The notes under the pieces are model-generated. The model saw only the letters and a program-made list of their open reading frames with translations, made no database searches and was not told the DNA's origin. Of a DNA stretch of 64,000 nt, positions 13,069 to 26,079 are shown in pieces; position 1 is the first letter of the stretch; each line of letters opens with the position of its first letter. The position numbers and the translations under genes were made by a program. Source of the stretch: Ziziphus jujuba (Eukaryota > Streptophyta > Magnoliopsida > Rosales > Rhamnaceae); assembly GCF_031755915.1 (NCBI RefSeq), contig NC_083389.1:17415001-17479000 (forward strand), given 5' to 3'.

Positions 13069-16000
13069 ATGGAGACTCAGCGGATAATGGAATTTCCTCA
13101 CAAGAACATGGACAAACGCCCTAGAAAGAGACCTCGATTAACATGGGATATGCCTCCTCCTCTTCCACCGCCAAAGGTCTTTCCTTTTTTGTTTTTTTTT
13201 TTTTTTTTTTTAACTCTTCGTGCATTCATGGTTATTGAATTTGAATTTGAATTCTTCTTCATCTTTTTTTTTAATTTTTTTTTAACTCAATAATCATTAT
13301 TTTTCCAAATAAAAAAAAAAAAAAACATTTTTAGATCTTGTCATTGATTGTGGAAAAATGGGATCTGTAAGTTTGCTTAATTGTTCCATTTTTTTTGTTC
13401 TTAAAGTTATTTCTTCATTGTTAATTATTGAGTTCTTTTTGTATAGATCATTGAAAAATTTTAACTTGATGGTGTTTAATAATTGATCCATTGAATTGGA
13501 GCTCGTGGCTAGTGATTTTTGTTTGTCCCCAAATTCACTGAAGTTTTAAGGGATTTTGTTTAATTTGTTTTGCAGGTTCTTCCAGCAATATATTGCGGGC
13601 AGGAGTTTGGAAATGGAGCTTTCCCCAGTTACGCGTATTCATCTATGTTTTATAGGGGACTTCCTCGCAATGGTTCCCCTCCTTGGCGACCTGATGATAA
13701 AGATGGACATTATGTGTTTGCCATTGGGGAAAATTTAACCCCACGTTGTAAGTCTTTTCAACCATTTTTTCTAAAAATATTAGCTTTTTAACTTTTTCGC
13801 AGTAAGGAATGGAAACCTTTTTTATGATTGTTTTTTTGGTCATTGTAATAAGTAAGATCGAATATTGAAATTTTCCAGTTTTGCTGCTCTCGATTGCATC
13901 AGTATGTAAATCATTCTGTAGCTCCTTTGCTTGCGGTCTTTTAATTATGTACCAAGTTTATGAACTTGGAGAATTGATTATTATACTTGACTAAGCACCT
14001 TCTTGTGTGTTAGTGGAATCATTTCCGAGCAATATATGGATAATCGTGCATCATGAGACAAATTTCTTCCTTCAATTATTTTATAAGTACTCACTATCTG
14101 TTTGTTGGTTTTGTTTGGTCATCGTACTTGCAGACAGGATTCTCAGCAAAATGGGTGAAGGTTGGTATTTTCAATGTCTTCCTGGAGAAGGGATGTGTAA
14201 ATTTTTCGGCTTTAATTGATATCTTTTCAATTGTGATAATAATTGTTATTGTGGGTTCTTGGGTGTAACTTTATAGGGACTTTTGGACAAGTTTTGGAAT
14301 GTCTAGATAATGAAAAGAAGGAAGTTGTGGCTATCAAAATAGTTCGTTCCATAAACAAGTATCGTGAAGCTGCCATGATTGAAATTGATGTCCTGCAAAG
14401 GCTATCCAGGCATGATGTTGGTGGCACTCGGTAAGGATGTTTTACTCTTTTTGTCTTCCCTTATTGGCTGTAATTCAAAGCGATGTTGGTGTAAGTGATT
14501 TTATTCTTTGCAGTTGTGTGCAAATACGGAATTGGTTTGACTATCGTAATCATATTTGTATTGTAAGTATCTATTGGTACTTCTGATTTGATTCATTTGA
14601 ACGGAGCAGTGAATGTTCCTTCATGCCTGAATATTCTGTGAGTTAAAAAAACTTGCGGATGAATTTAAATGGTTTCAACAGGTATTTGAGAAGCTTGGAC
14701 CAAGCTTATACGATTTTCTTCGCAAAAATAGCTACCGTTCTTTTCCCATTGATCTTGTTCGCGAGCTTGGAAGACAACTTTTGGAGTCTGTAGCATGTGT
14801 GTGGACAATTCTTGCACCGTTATATCTAGATTCTTTCAAATTGCATTTCAAACTTTATTTTCTTAAAAATATATCTTTCACTTTGATGCTCAAAACATAG
14901 TAATGCTGTGATTTGGGCATGGATATTTGTTTAATTTCCAATTGATTGTTTTACCAATTTTCAAATGCAACATTATTTTTGTTTGTGCAAACTTGTTCTT
15001 GATGATAACAATGTTAATGATTCCACCTTTTGTTGATTTATTGACTTGTTTTTGTTTGCAGTTATGCATGATTTGCGCCTGATTCACACTGATTTGAAGC
15101 CAGAAAATATTCTTCTTGTTTCTTCTGAGTATATAAAAGTGCCAGACTATAAGGTAGGCTATGTCAGGGCATACTCAATTGAATTTTAAGTGTGTTCAGT
15201 GGTTTTTCGCCTATCTAATCTGGTACTTTGATATTTTATCAATATTAGGTAATACATTCATGGTCAGGGTGACACTGTGTCTTATATCAATGTTTGTTTA
15301 TTAATATTTTCCATGCATGAATTCCTATGTATTTATGTAATGACATATGCATTTCAAGGATAAGATTGTAGTAAGAAATGGGGGATCATTTTACTTATTT
15401 ATTTATTTTTTTCAATTTGATTCCAAGTAGTTTTTGAAACTCGTGTTTTAGTTATGATTATTGGTAAAGTCCTAAGTATCTGATTTTTTTTCCTTCTCTG
15501 TTCTGTCTCGACTGCAATGAAGTTTCTATCACGACCTGCAAAAGATGGTTCCTATTTCAAGAACCTGCCCAAGTCAAGTGCCATTAAACTCATTGATTTT
15601 GGGAGCACAACATTTGAACATCAAGATCATAGTTATGTGGTATCAACACGCCATTATCGTGCTCCTGAGGTTATACTGGGTAAATTCATTTCCCTATAAG
15701 ATTCCTGTCAATACTGTAATTTGCTTCTCGGAGATGTAATTATGTATACTGCAGGTCTTGGATGGAACTACCCTTGCGATTTATGGAGTGTGGGTTGCAT
15801 ACTTGTCGAACTTTGCTCTGTAAGTGCTTCCATTCCATTCTAGATGGTTGTCATCATCTAAAGCTGATTCAATTTCTTCAACAATTTGCGATTGTAGATG
15901 TTGGTTTTGGGTATTACTTCTACTAGGAAGTGAAAGACCCATAATTCAATAAGAAAATGTTCTGACAAATGCCCTTAAAATATGAAGGCTGTCTGTTGGC

Positions 16001-16194
16001 GTAACTGACCATGTTTTCCCTTTGGTCAGGCTGTCCAGTAATCCTCTGAAATATTCATGTTGGATGATCTAAACTCTGCATTTTAGCTCTAACTATTTGT
16101 TTGAATCTATAAGAAATGTTTATTTTCTATTGAGTAATCATATGTATGGCCCAGCTATAAATCTCCCTTTTCTTCTTCTTCTTCTTCTTCTTCT

Positions 16195-16235
<41 letters not shown>

Positions 16236-16803
16236 CCCCAATAGGGTGAGGCCCTTTTTCAGACACATGAAAACCTGGAGCATCTTGCCATGATGGAGAG
16301 GGTTTTGGGGCCACTGCCTCAACATATGGTGCTTAGATCAGAGTAAGAGCATTGAGATTGCTGTCCATTTCTTTTTATCCTTCTATTTCTTTTTCTTGGA
16401 TAAGCATCTTATATTTTGCACCGGCACCTGATGATGTTCCAGCCGACGGGCAGAAAAATATTTTAGACGGGGTGCAAGGTTGGACTGGCCAGATGGTGCA
16501 ACTTCAAGAGAAAGCATGAAAGCAGTTTGGAAATTGCCCCGCCTGCCAGTAATTATTTAACATCTTTCCTTTAAATTGCCTTCTTATATTTTTTCTTATG
16601 CATAACGGAGAATTTAAATATGACTCTGTAATACTGTGTGGCAGAACCTAATAATGCAGCACGTCGATCACTCTGGTGGTGACTTGATTGATCTATTGCA
16701 AGGGCTCTTACGGTATGAACCAACAGAGCGACTGAAGGCAAGGGAAGCACTAAGACATCCCTTTTTTACAAGAGATATTAGAAGGGGTGGCTATCATTTG
16801 TAA
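13069..16803 (+). CDS. AFC1: LAMMER-type dual-specificity protein kinase AFC1 (CLK-like), 12 exons, 433 aa
   Basis: Exons: 13,069-13,176; 13,576-13,747; 14,134-14,160; 14,277-14,430; 14,514-14,562; 14,682-14,796; 15,062-15,153; 15,523-15,679; 15,755-15,819; 16,245-16,342; 16,443-16,548; 16,645-16,803. All junctions are GT-AG and keep frame (1,302 nt). Motifs seen: glycine loop GEGTFGQV (residues 101-108), catalytic VVAIK Lys about 123, HTDLKPEN with Asp about 219, DFG at 264-266, [13 protein letters not shown], and the family signature [12 protein letters not shown] (from about 325). The N-terminus has the basic [12 protein letters not shown] block, a possible nuclear signal. The family phosphorylates SR splicing factors in the nucleus. 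The sequence fits Arabidopsis AFC1 better than AFC2 or AFC3 ([20 protein letters not shown]). The chosen ATG corresponds to METQR-type sequence that lies internally in Arabidopsis AFC1, so the protein begins slightly later here. All catalytic residues are present. Confidence 0.95.
16169..16235 (+). repeat. (TTC)n followed by a 39-nt poly(T) in AFC1 intron 9
   Basis: TTC triplets (16,169-16,196) lead into an unbroken T run (16,197-16,235). CCCCAATAG and exon 10 (16,245) follow. The run acts as an extreme polypyrimidine tract next to the 3' splice site, and its length is likely variable between individuals. Confidence 0.9.
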
Positions 16804-19800
16804 AGCCTTCCTTCATATCCTCAGTATTGATGAGACCAGCATAAGCTTTCCGCAAGTTGGAGATGAGGAATTGATGAATGTTTAGACTTGTTGCGTTTCC
16901 CTTCTGTTGGTGTCTTTGATTGTAAGATTACACATGTATAGTGAAAGATATACCCTCCCTTTTTATCATATTTTCCATTTATTTCCAAGTTCTCTTCTCT
17001 TTTTGATTCGGGATACCAACGAAGCTATATTCTCAAGATAATATCTCGTTTGTTCTGTAATATTTATTACTTTTAACAAAATCGGATAGCAAAGTTGTTA
17101 TGTCGTGTTTTTGAGATTTGCAAATTGATGAACGTTATAATGTGTGTAAAATGAAAAGTACATGAAAGCTGCTGCGTTTGGTGAGGCTACTGAAACTGTT
17201 GTCATATGACTGAAAAGAGTAAGGTCAAAAACATCATATTTGTAATTTCTTTTTATAATAGTAAATCATTTACAATCAATCTTGCTAACATATTTGTAAA
17301 ACCCAATTGAGCATTTTGTGGTTCCCATTCGATCCGATTGGCATCACGTCAATCATAGATATCCGGAATTATTTACAATGAAAAGAAGAGAGTACCGCCA
17401 CGATATGCAGCAAGACAGAGATAATGAAATTACAGATTTATTACTTAGTAGAACAATTCCAGCTATACTAGTATCGTAGTTGGCCAATAGTCAAGTGGCC
17501 TGCTGTTTTATTCAACAAAAAATGAAAAGTGGCCTATTTTTTTGGGGGTAATCCGTGACCTACTGTTATAGCCCTACTAATTTACCTAAACTGAAATGCA
17601 AGTTGTATGGAGGACTCAGTTTGCAAACAGACAAAGTAGGCGTCATCTCCTCACATTAGGTCTCTGTACCTAAAAAGCAAATTAAATAAAAACAAGAAAA
17701 GCCCATTTGGGCAAGAAAAAGCATAATAAGTGGGATTAGATTTGCAGATGACCAAATTTGTGCAAATTGCAAAATGCCAAAAGAAATGGAATTTTTCTTT
17801 TTTCTTTTTTTCTTTTTTTTTTTTTTTTTTTTGGGTGTGCCTAGCTAAGTCCAAACATCTCTTCTAACTCTTTTGTGGGGATGATGGATCATATCTGATA
17901 TCCAACGTGATATCAAAAACAAAGCTAGCTGTATAAAACATTGCATCTTGTCCCCTATGCTTTTTGTTTTTGTTTCATTTTAGGCAGGGGATTATCGGGA
18001 TGTTGTTCTAAAAAGATAATTAAATTTTAGTATTGCTACAAAAACAATATGTTTACCAGAGAGATAATTTTATATACTTCCTTTCTAGTTTGAAAATTCG
18101 CATACTTCCCTTCTATTTTTTTTTTTTTTTTGGGGGAAAATTTCTTTTATGGTTTGAAATTTCTTGCATATGTTTACCTATTTAAAAATATAAAATATAA
18201 AAAATGTACCAAATCGATGGGTTGAACAAGAAAATTATCGAAGTAGTAATAGTACATATATCTTCAACTTAACAAAAAGGCGATAATTAATCAAATAAAA
18301 TTGACTCAATTTGTAACCCTTTCATACCTCTTATTAAGAGTAGATCTTGATTCAAACACATGGGTAAGGGAAATTATTGTAAGTGTTTAAAAAAAAAAAG
18401 GAAGGCTAATAATTAAATACTATTTAATTTCCAAAGACATTATAATTCAAAATATTATCATTATAAATCTAATTATTTCACTTTAATCCATCTATGAGAT
18501 GATGAATTCAGTTTTTATTTATTTATTATGCTTTTCCACTTAAAATTCGAATCCCATTTTATATTTTATTTTAAATGAATAAAGAAACTGTAAAGAAAGT
18601 GAAGTATTCTAAGAAATTCAAACTATAGGGGAAGTTTCTGGAAATATAAAATAACAATAGAAGAGTGAGTTGGCAAAAGTTTTAATCTATAAGAGAAATT
18701 TGTGAAATTATTATAGATTGAAAAAATTAGATAAACTAAATAAGTGAATCTCAATAAATGCTAATAAAATATTATTATATTATTTGCCATATTATTTGGT
18801 AAATAATTTTAATATCTGTAATTTTTACCAAAAAAGTTTTGATATATCCAATATAATTAATTAAAATTTGTAAAATCTTTTTTTAAAAAAAAGCATTGAT
18901 ATTTATTATTTTTTTTTTTTGGTAAATGCATTGACATTTTTCATGCAGGATGATACCCATTACAACAATAAACAATTTCATTTTAAATATCTTTTTTACT
19001 TTTTGCACTTTATAGGAAATAAACTGAATCATAGCATTCGCCCCCATCAAGGATCTTTAGCATATATGCCTCCTCAATTATTAGGCTTTTACACTTTAAT
19101 CCTTCTTTTGTTTTTTTCCATTTTCACTTCATCTTTAAATTATTTTATTATTATTATTATCTTTTACCTTTGGTCCTTTAATTATTTTTCCCTATGTTTT
19201 AGCAGTTTAAAATGTGTTGTACACTTGATGCAACATACAGTTCCTTTTTTTTTCTTTTTTTTTTAGGTTATCTAATTTTGTAGTTTTATTGTTATAATAA
19301 GAGCATTATATATCTCAAAACTGTTAAAAGAACCGAGGTATAGAAATTTTGAAGTTTTAAGGATCAAAATAGAGAAAAAAAAATTATAAAAAAAAATCAG
19401 AGAACAAAGTGCAAAATACAAAAGCTTAATGAAGTATAGGGTGTTCGTGCTATTAATAATTTGTCACATCAACTGTCTCTTTCTGTGCTATTAATTAACA
19501 AACAAAATTTTTGTAATATGAACCCATTGCAATTGATTTCATGCACTTAAAAATTGTTGATCAAGAATTGATGGTAAATTTTAAAAAACCGTCTTGTTGA
19601 TCAAGAAATTATTTTTTATCATTATTATTTTTTTTTTGGGGTTGCTGAGAAGTTTGTACCTTATTGATTGTCTCAAGTGGATTCCTTCAATAATTTAACC
19701 GAAAACATGTAGCAGGTCGCAGGTCGCAGGTCGTGTCATCATAGTCTCTAAATGTAATTGCACTAACAAATATTATATGAACACCAATTAAACAATTTTT

Positions 19801-20197
19801 TAAACTTTACTTGCAATAATAATAAAGTCGGGCAATGCAATTATGTTACAACGCTTTAGATTAAATAATATTTTCTCATTCAATTCAAGAGTTGAAACGT
19901 GCTTAATGTCTCTCTTTCTGAATCTGTTTTAGGATTTATCATTTTAATTGCACTGTGATGGGAGACGAAACTTTTGTCCTGTTTCTACCAATTAAGCTTG
20001 AGTGACTTTTGTCAAACCTTTTATGATTTTGTTTTGTTGCCTTATTTTTGCTTCCTCTACTCTTTTAATAGCAAAATTATTGCTTTTTTAAATAATGATC
20101 ATCAATTTGATTCTTTTACTTTCAAATCTACTTAAATACATAATTTTTAAACAAAGGACCGAATTCCAAAACTCCTCAATTATTTTTATGAAATTAT
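16804..20197. other. AFC1 3' region and intergenic DNA
   Basis: The first 150-200 bases are probably AFC1 3' UTR. The rest shows no exon chain. A 115-codon + strand frame at 18,919-19,266 is Phe/Leu/Ile-rich low complexity and is not credible as a gene. A pure T run lies near 17,805-17,832 and again at 18,118-18,131. Confidence 0.5.
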
Positions 20198-20793
20198 CAT
20201 ATTAATTCTCCATTTACAAGTATGATCCATATTTGGGGATTCATTCCATTTGAGTTGAAAACACTTCAAATGGAATTGAAGATCTTTTAGCCCATAATTG
20301 GGAGTCATCTTATCTATATGTTGAGAAGATGGTGAATTATGAAACTTTATTTACAGTGAACTATGGAAGACAATAGGCTATGCCCTTCTCAGTGAGGAGA
20401 GAGTCCGTATTGCAAAGCAAAGAAAGCGACATATCCAATTTTATTTTATTTACACATCTAATTTTATAATTTTATTTTACTTTTTTTGGTGAATAAGCTA
20501 CAGATTTAATTTAGTACAAAAGGCTGCAATAGATTTTCCTTCACTTTCAGGATAAGCGTAGGCCATCTAATGAGGAGTAGGCTAAACAGGAAACGAATAT
20601 ATTGAGCAGGTATTTGTATATATATATATATATATGTATATATATTTTGTACATTTTGAGGTTGAAATAGAGAAAAAGGACAAGTATTAGCACGGAGTTT
20701 ACTGTAAATAGAATAATTATTAGGCCCACGGTTGCGATGCACGATAACAACACCAAAAATGGTAGAAAAGTAAAAACGAATAATTGTATTTAG
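20198..20793. repeat. Dispersed duplication, copy 1 (partner 42,134-42,770)
   Basis: Shares ordered blocks with 42,134-42,770: CATATTAATTCTCCATTTAC, ATGTTGAGAA..ATAGTGAATTAT, CTACAATAGATTTTCCTTC, ACTTTCAGGATA..GTAGGCCA, an (AT)n block, then GAGGTTGAAATAGAGAAAAA and GGAATAATTATTAG. There are many substitutions and indels. No open frame is shared, so its nature is unknown. Confidence 0.7.
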
Positions 20794-21022
20794 ACAGACC
20801 ACCTTAATTTTGTTTTAATTACATTTCCTGTTAACTCTCAAATTATAGGCATTGAAGCGATCGAGCGAGAGACAGAAAGAAAACTATTGCACATGCCCCT
20901 CATTCACCCTTTACTAATATAATAGAAGGGAAGGCAAAAGCAGCTTAAGCCCTTCCGATCACCCGAGAAGTCCTCGATGAACCGCCTATAGTATTATATA
21001 TACTTATATATATATATATATA
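20794..21022. other. Left flank of the Helitron
   Basis: A short stretch of moderate GC with no gene. It ends in an (AT)n run immediately before the Helitron 5' end; the last base, A at 21,022, is the expected A of an A|T Helitron target. Confidence 0.5.
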
Positions 21023-21121
21023 TCCTTTAGTCTATATTATAAGCGAGAAGGACTCCTAAATTTTGGTCATGTTTTACTGTTCAAAATGGTTCCAAAACGA
21101 CTACTTTTGGTGCGTTTTGGC

Positions 21122-21378
21122 TTTTCTTTTCTCTGTTTTTTACTTTTTTTTTTTTTTACAATTTCATTTATCCAAATCTATCCTTTTTTTGTTTCATTTT
21201 ACAATAGTATGCCAAGGATAAAAACATCGTTAAAAACCTATACATAATAGTTTTCTTTTCTTTGTTTTTTACTTTTTTTTTTTTTTACAATTTTATTTAT
21301 CCAAATCTATCCTTTTTTTGTTTCATTTTACAATAGTATGCCAAGGATAAAAACATCGTTAAAAACCTATACATAATA
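21122..21378 (+). repeat. 129-bp tandem repeat, two units, near the Helitron 5' end
   Basis: Two copies of a segment with TTATTTATCC/CATTTATCC, ACAATAGTATGCCAAGGATA and AACATCGTTAAAAACCTATA, spaced about 129 bp apart. It is followed by CCGATGTTTTTACATAAAAA and another CATCGTTAAAAA (about 21,441). No coding potential was seen. Confidence 0.8.
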
Positions 21379-21728
21379 GCCGATGTTTTTACATAAAAAA
21401 GTCGGATTTTTTCCTTTTTCAACGACTGAATTCCAAAAACCATCGTTAAAAATTTATTTTTTATTTTTTATTTTTTTATTTTTAGTTCTTGCTGCCAAAA
21501 CGAGAACAAATTGAAGATCTAAGAAGAGAAAAAGAGTCAGCAGTGGACAAATGAAAGAAAGGGATAGGATATGATTATTTTCAGGTAAATTATCACATTT
21601 AGTTATTTATTTATTTTGATATCTATTTGCAAACATTATGGATTTTTATTATCAATTATCTATTTTGAAAATAATAATTATAATAATTAGTATAAAACAA
21701 TCTATGATTAATAACACTAACATTATTA

Positions 21729-22284
21729 CATATGTGAGATATAGTAAATTTTTTCACTTTAAATATTAAATAAATTTCTGTTAAATGGATTGGATTTTTT
21801 TGTTAATAAATAATATATTGGACTTACTCCAACTATTGCTTTGCATTAGCCTTTTATCTTTTATCTATTACGTTAATTAAAATCCTTGAATGTTCCATCA
21901 CATATTTGATCTTCAACAGTTGCCATACTGGTGAGATCCACATTTTATGCTTCTTTTTTTATTTTGCCATACAGGTGTCAGGGTTGTGGTATGGCATGCA
22001 TTGTGGTTATGATGACTTACAGTATGATAAGGATAGAGTTGGTGTACTTTATACAAAATTCTGGACTTCATTATTGTACTTCAGAAAAGACTTTGCCTTA
22101 CAATGTAAGTAAAGATTTTGATTTATATCCTTTAGTCAAAGCCTATTTCCTTGGTTTTCAGTATTTAAATGCCATTGGCTTTTTTTCTTTTCTATATATA
22201 TATATTTTTTTTTTGTTTTCAGCTTTTCTCTCCCCCTACTCTCTTTATCAATGACGACAAAGAACCTGAGGATTGTGTTATTCA
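21729..22284 (+). repeat. Helitron leader segment, copy A (partner 29,413-29,962)
   Basis: Near-identical to 29,413-29,962. It ends about 420 bp before the RPA start codon. It contains two exon-like pieces present in both copies: one ending CTTACAAT|GTAAGT (about 22,106) that encodes a Cys-bearing peptide (CGMACIVVMMTYSM), and one starting after TTTTCAG (about 22,223) that encodes LFSPPTLFINDDKEPEDCVI. The protein family is not recognised. It may be a promoter plus 5' leader shared by the two Helitron genes. Confidence 0.75.
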
Positions 22285-22703
22285 CTACAAAATTGGTAAC
22301 TTTAATTTTTTCCATTCCTTTGTCTTATTACTTAATTTCCTCATGCATTTCAATTCTTTTGTGAGTTCATGAATTTCATTGTCCATGGATCTTTGCATTT
22401 TTCATTGCTTTTGTGTGCACATGCATATGATTTATATTTCAGTTCTTCACCCAATATCACATATTGATATATGAAAAACCAACATGTATTTATGTTGGGG
22501 AAAAAAAACAGTAAAAAAAAAAAAAACAGAAAAAAAAAAGTAGTAGGAGAGCATGCAATCCCACAAGAGATCGTGATGGTCATTGTTTTTTTTCTCTCAG
22601 TCTAAAAAACAAATAAATAGTCAATGACTATGTCATCTATAATTTGGTTTATTTGATTCATAGTGATTTCATTTTATGTTTTTCTAAAATATAATATAGC
22701 AAA

Positions 22704-25700
22704 ATGGTTAGAGAAGTAAAGCTAATCAAGGATATTCAAGCTCAACAAAGAGGTTGGACAGTAAAAGTGGTGGTTATTGAGAAAGCAATGCCACGAGTTT
22801 CTAAATCAAGTCCAAACAAATATCAAAGGTTAATCTTAGCTGATGAAGAAGTAAGTTTGTTTTTATAATATATTTATTTTGTATAATTTGTTTCATATAT
22901 AACTCAATTTTAAGTCTCTTGTTTTTCTTATACAGGGTGATAAGATCCAGGCCACAATATATGGTGGAGACATCCACATCTTCCGAGACACACTCATAAT
23001 TGGGAAAAATTATTATATTTCTAATGCTTGGGTTAAAGAAATTGGTGCACAATATCAGATTGTTCAAAATAATTTGCAATGGACTATAAATGGTCGAACC
23101 ATTGTGGAAGAAGTGACTGGAGATTCAGAGATAATTGTGCCTGCTGTTTACAACTTTGTTCCGTTCTCACGACTACACACTTATATTGATTCTCTATCCC
23201 ACGTCGGTATGTTTGTCTATATAGTCAATTTGTTCGGCTATATTTTATAACTTTTCATTTATATTTAATTCATCATGTGGACAAATTTCTAATGATCTAT
23301 AACATTTTAATTAACTTTTGAATTTGTTTATCATCATATGTGATTGGAATAGCGATTGAAATCAAGCCAAAAAAGGAGATAATCACGAATGATGGCTTAG
23401 AGATTGTCCAAGAGATGACTTTGATGAATGATAAGTAAGTACTCCAAAAAAATAAAAATAATTATTAATTATTAAATAAGTTAATAAACATTTTTCTGAA
23501 TTTTGATTTTAATTTTATGGACAGTATGGATACTTTGATGCTCACCATGTAGAACCAATTTGTGAACAATGAATGTACTCAAATTTTGAATATTATGAAT
23601 AGAAAACCAATCATAATTGGATGTCGACTTAAAGTTAGCTCATATAATGGTATGTTTCCTTAATGACTACACTACAATTCATGTTATTTTTGAACAATTT
23701 TTATGTAATTAAAATAGTCAGCAATTTTCTAAATTAGTTTTTATTAATTCAATTTTTTACATGCATATTTGTATTATTTATATCATCATATAGGTATCTC
23801 GCTTTCAACCAAATCCTCCAGTTCATTTGTTATTGAACCGGGGATACCACAAGCAGCTGCTTTATCAATTTGGTAAACTAATATTGGAGTTTAAATTTAG
23901 AACAATTTTTCTTGTATAAAAAATAAAAATAGCAATAATTAATTTGAGCAATTACAGGTATAATGCTAATGCTGAAAAAGCCATGGACATAATATGTGGA
24001 AGGATTGGTCTTGAGACAAAGTCACTGTCTACACTTCCTTCTGCTGAGGACATCATTACCATTAAGATGATAGATAATCAACTTAATACGGTAAATTTCT
24101 TGACTATTATTTTGTTTATAATTATTAACAACTATAATATTAAGATATGTTTGTACTTTTCATTATGTAAACAGAGGAGAAGCTTTTGGATCAATGGTCA
24201 CATCAAAGTGACAAATTTGATTCAACCTTTTTGGTACTTAAGCTGTGAAAAATGCACAAAAGCAACTGGATATGAATTTGAACAGAGGTTTAACTGCTTG
24301 TATTGCAGACATGATCAAGTTAAAGCTATGCCAAGGTATGCATACAAATATTTGTTGTTATTATTATTATTATTATTGTTATTATCGTCCAATTATGCAA
24401 TCATCATTATATGATTGTAACTTACAACTACTGGGTTTTTTTCCCCATTAAAAACACACTAATTAATTATGCATGAAAAATTTATAATCAATGATATTAT
24501 ATTTTTCATCTCACGTGTGAAACATAAGATAAAGCTTTGATCTAAATGAATAGGACAAGAATAAAACAGAAAAAAGATATGATTATACCTTGCACTGATC
24601 GATTTGTACATTTGTTGAGCCCCATAGCAATCACCCCATTCTACAACTTTTGCTCATTTGTCAATATGCTGCATTTAAAAGCAAAAACAGGCTACATTAT
24701 GATTGAGGATCGTGCTTGCTAGCCAAAATAACAAGATTTGTTGCAAGAAAAACTCCACTGTCTTTTGAGTATTTTCGGATATTTAGTTGCCATAATAATT
24801 GAGATCCACAAAAATTAATAATTGAAATTAATCATCATTATTTGAAACTCAAAAATCAAACTTAAACAGAGATCGTGTTTAAGGATTGCAACACAAAACA
24901 AAGAAAAATAACAAAATGAGCCATTTTTTATGTTAAGCATGTTCATTAGGAATTTTTATTTATAGTTTAGTAAGCAAAATATAGAACTCCATAAATTTTT
25001 GTTCTCTAAATACTTAGCTTATCTTTGTCATATAGATTATTACTTCATCTACATTATTACTTCATCACCTTTTGTTGTAATACATTAGGTTAATGCCTCA
25101 ATCTTTGCCTCTACTCTCTCCACCCAGTGCCACTTCAATTTTGTATAATATGAAATACTTTATTCAATTATTGTATAAGACATTTCATATTATTTATTTT
25201 ATCATTAATTATAATCTCTAACTGGTAATTCTTCTTTTATTCAGGTGCCGAGTCATTGTTGATTTGATAGATGAGTCTTCATCATTGAATGCTACATTGT
25301 TCGGAAATCAAGCTGAAAAATTTCTTGGTTGCACTGCATATGAGTTGATGAATAAATCTGATGGGGTAATATAATTCGTTTCATATGTATTTGTGGAAAT
25401 GACTGGTTAGTTTTAACTTGTTCTTTGAAAAAACATATATAAATGATGTAAATGCTTATGTGAGTACTAACTGTGAATCTTTCTTTTTTTTAGGATTCTG
25501 TTAAAGATATTGAAAAAATTGCCACATTATCCAGTAGTCATAAGCTTCTAATTCAAGTTAAAGCATCTAAACATGAATATCGTGATATTACAAGATGGAA
25601 ATACACAATCCTTTCTGTTTGTGATACTATTTCAAAAGAAATCAACACATTAACACAAACAGATACTTCAAATGATGCTGAAGTTAGTCAAGTTTTAAAA

Positions 25701-26079
25701 ATTGTTGAAGAGCAAAGTGGAAAATCATTAGGCATAACTGAATTGAGAGGTATGAACATGTTTGATACATTATATCCTAAGTGAAATTACATGAGCTTTT
25801 ATTTAATGTTCTAATGCATATATATTGCAACTTTCAAAATCAGATATATCTGGAAGTGTTGACAATGCTAAGATAGAGCAAATGAGCAATGAAGATAAAG
25901 TCCTAGCTGATTTGGTTTCAAAGCCTACTGCAAGAAACAATGCAACAAAGAAACTAAAGCTGATGATTTCCAAAAGTGCAGGTGAGGCAGATCCAATAGC
26001 GCTGAATCTTGAAAGTTCTCATTTACAATTTGGTGAAGGGAGTAGGAAGCAGTTTGCCGAGCTTAAAGACAATGCTTAA
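22704..26079 (+). pseudogene. Helitron-borne RPA1-like single-strand DNA-binding protein, 10 exons, one in-frame stop
   Basis: Exons: 22,704-22,850; 22,936-23,206; 23,353-23,434; 23,525-23,649; 23,794-23,872; 23,958-24,090; 24,175-24,335; 25,245-25,365; 25,494-25,749; 25,844-26,079. All junctions are GT-AG and in phase, totalling 537 codons. The start MVREVKLIKDIQAQQRGWTV and the following segment form the first OB fold of plant RPA1-like proteins. YNFVPFSRLHTYID and the DTLMLTM region belong to the second. Exon 7 has a CxxC...CxxC zinc ribbon (CEKC, CLYC) typical of the C-terminal RPA1 fold. Codon 176 is TAG (23,550-23,552) where the family expects Trp in TLW, a TGG-to-TAG change. Plant Helitrons often carry such genes. 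Intron 7 is long (909 bp) and shows no clear insertion. Confidence 0.85.

Noticed and set aside
18919..19266. 115-codon + strand frame
   Set aside because: Composed of Phe, Leu and Ile from T-rich DNA, with no recognisable family.
21031..21040. TCTATATTAT as the Helitron 5' end
   Set aside because: The preceding base is G, whereas TC at 21,023 follows A and pairs with the T after the 3' CTAG, as Helitron insertion requires.
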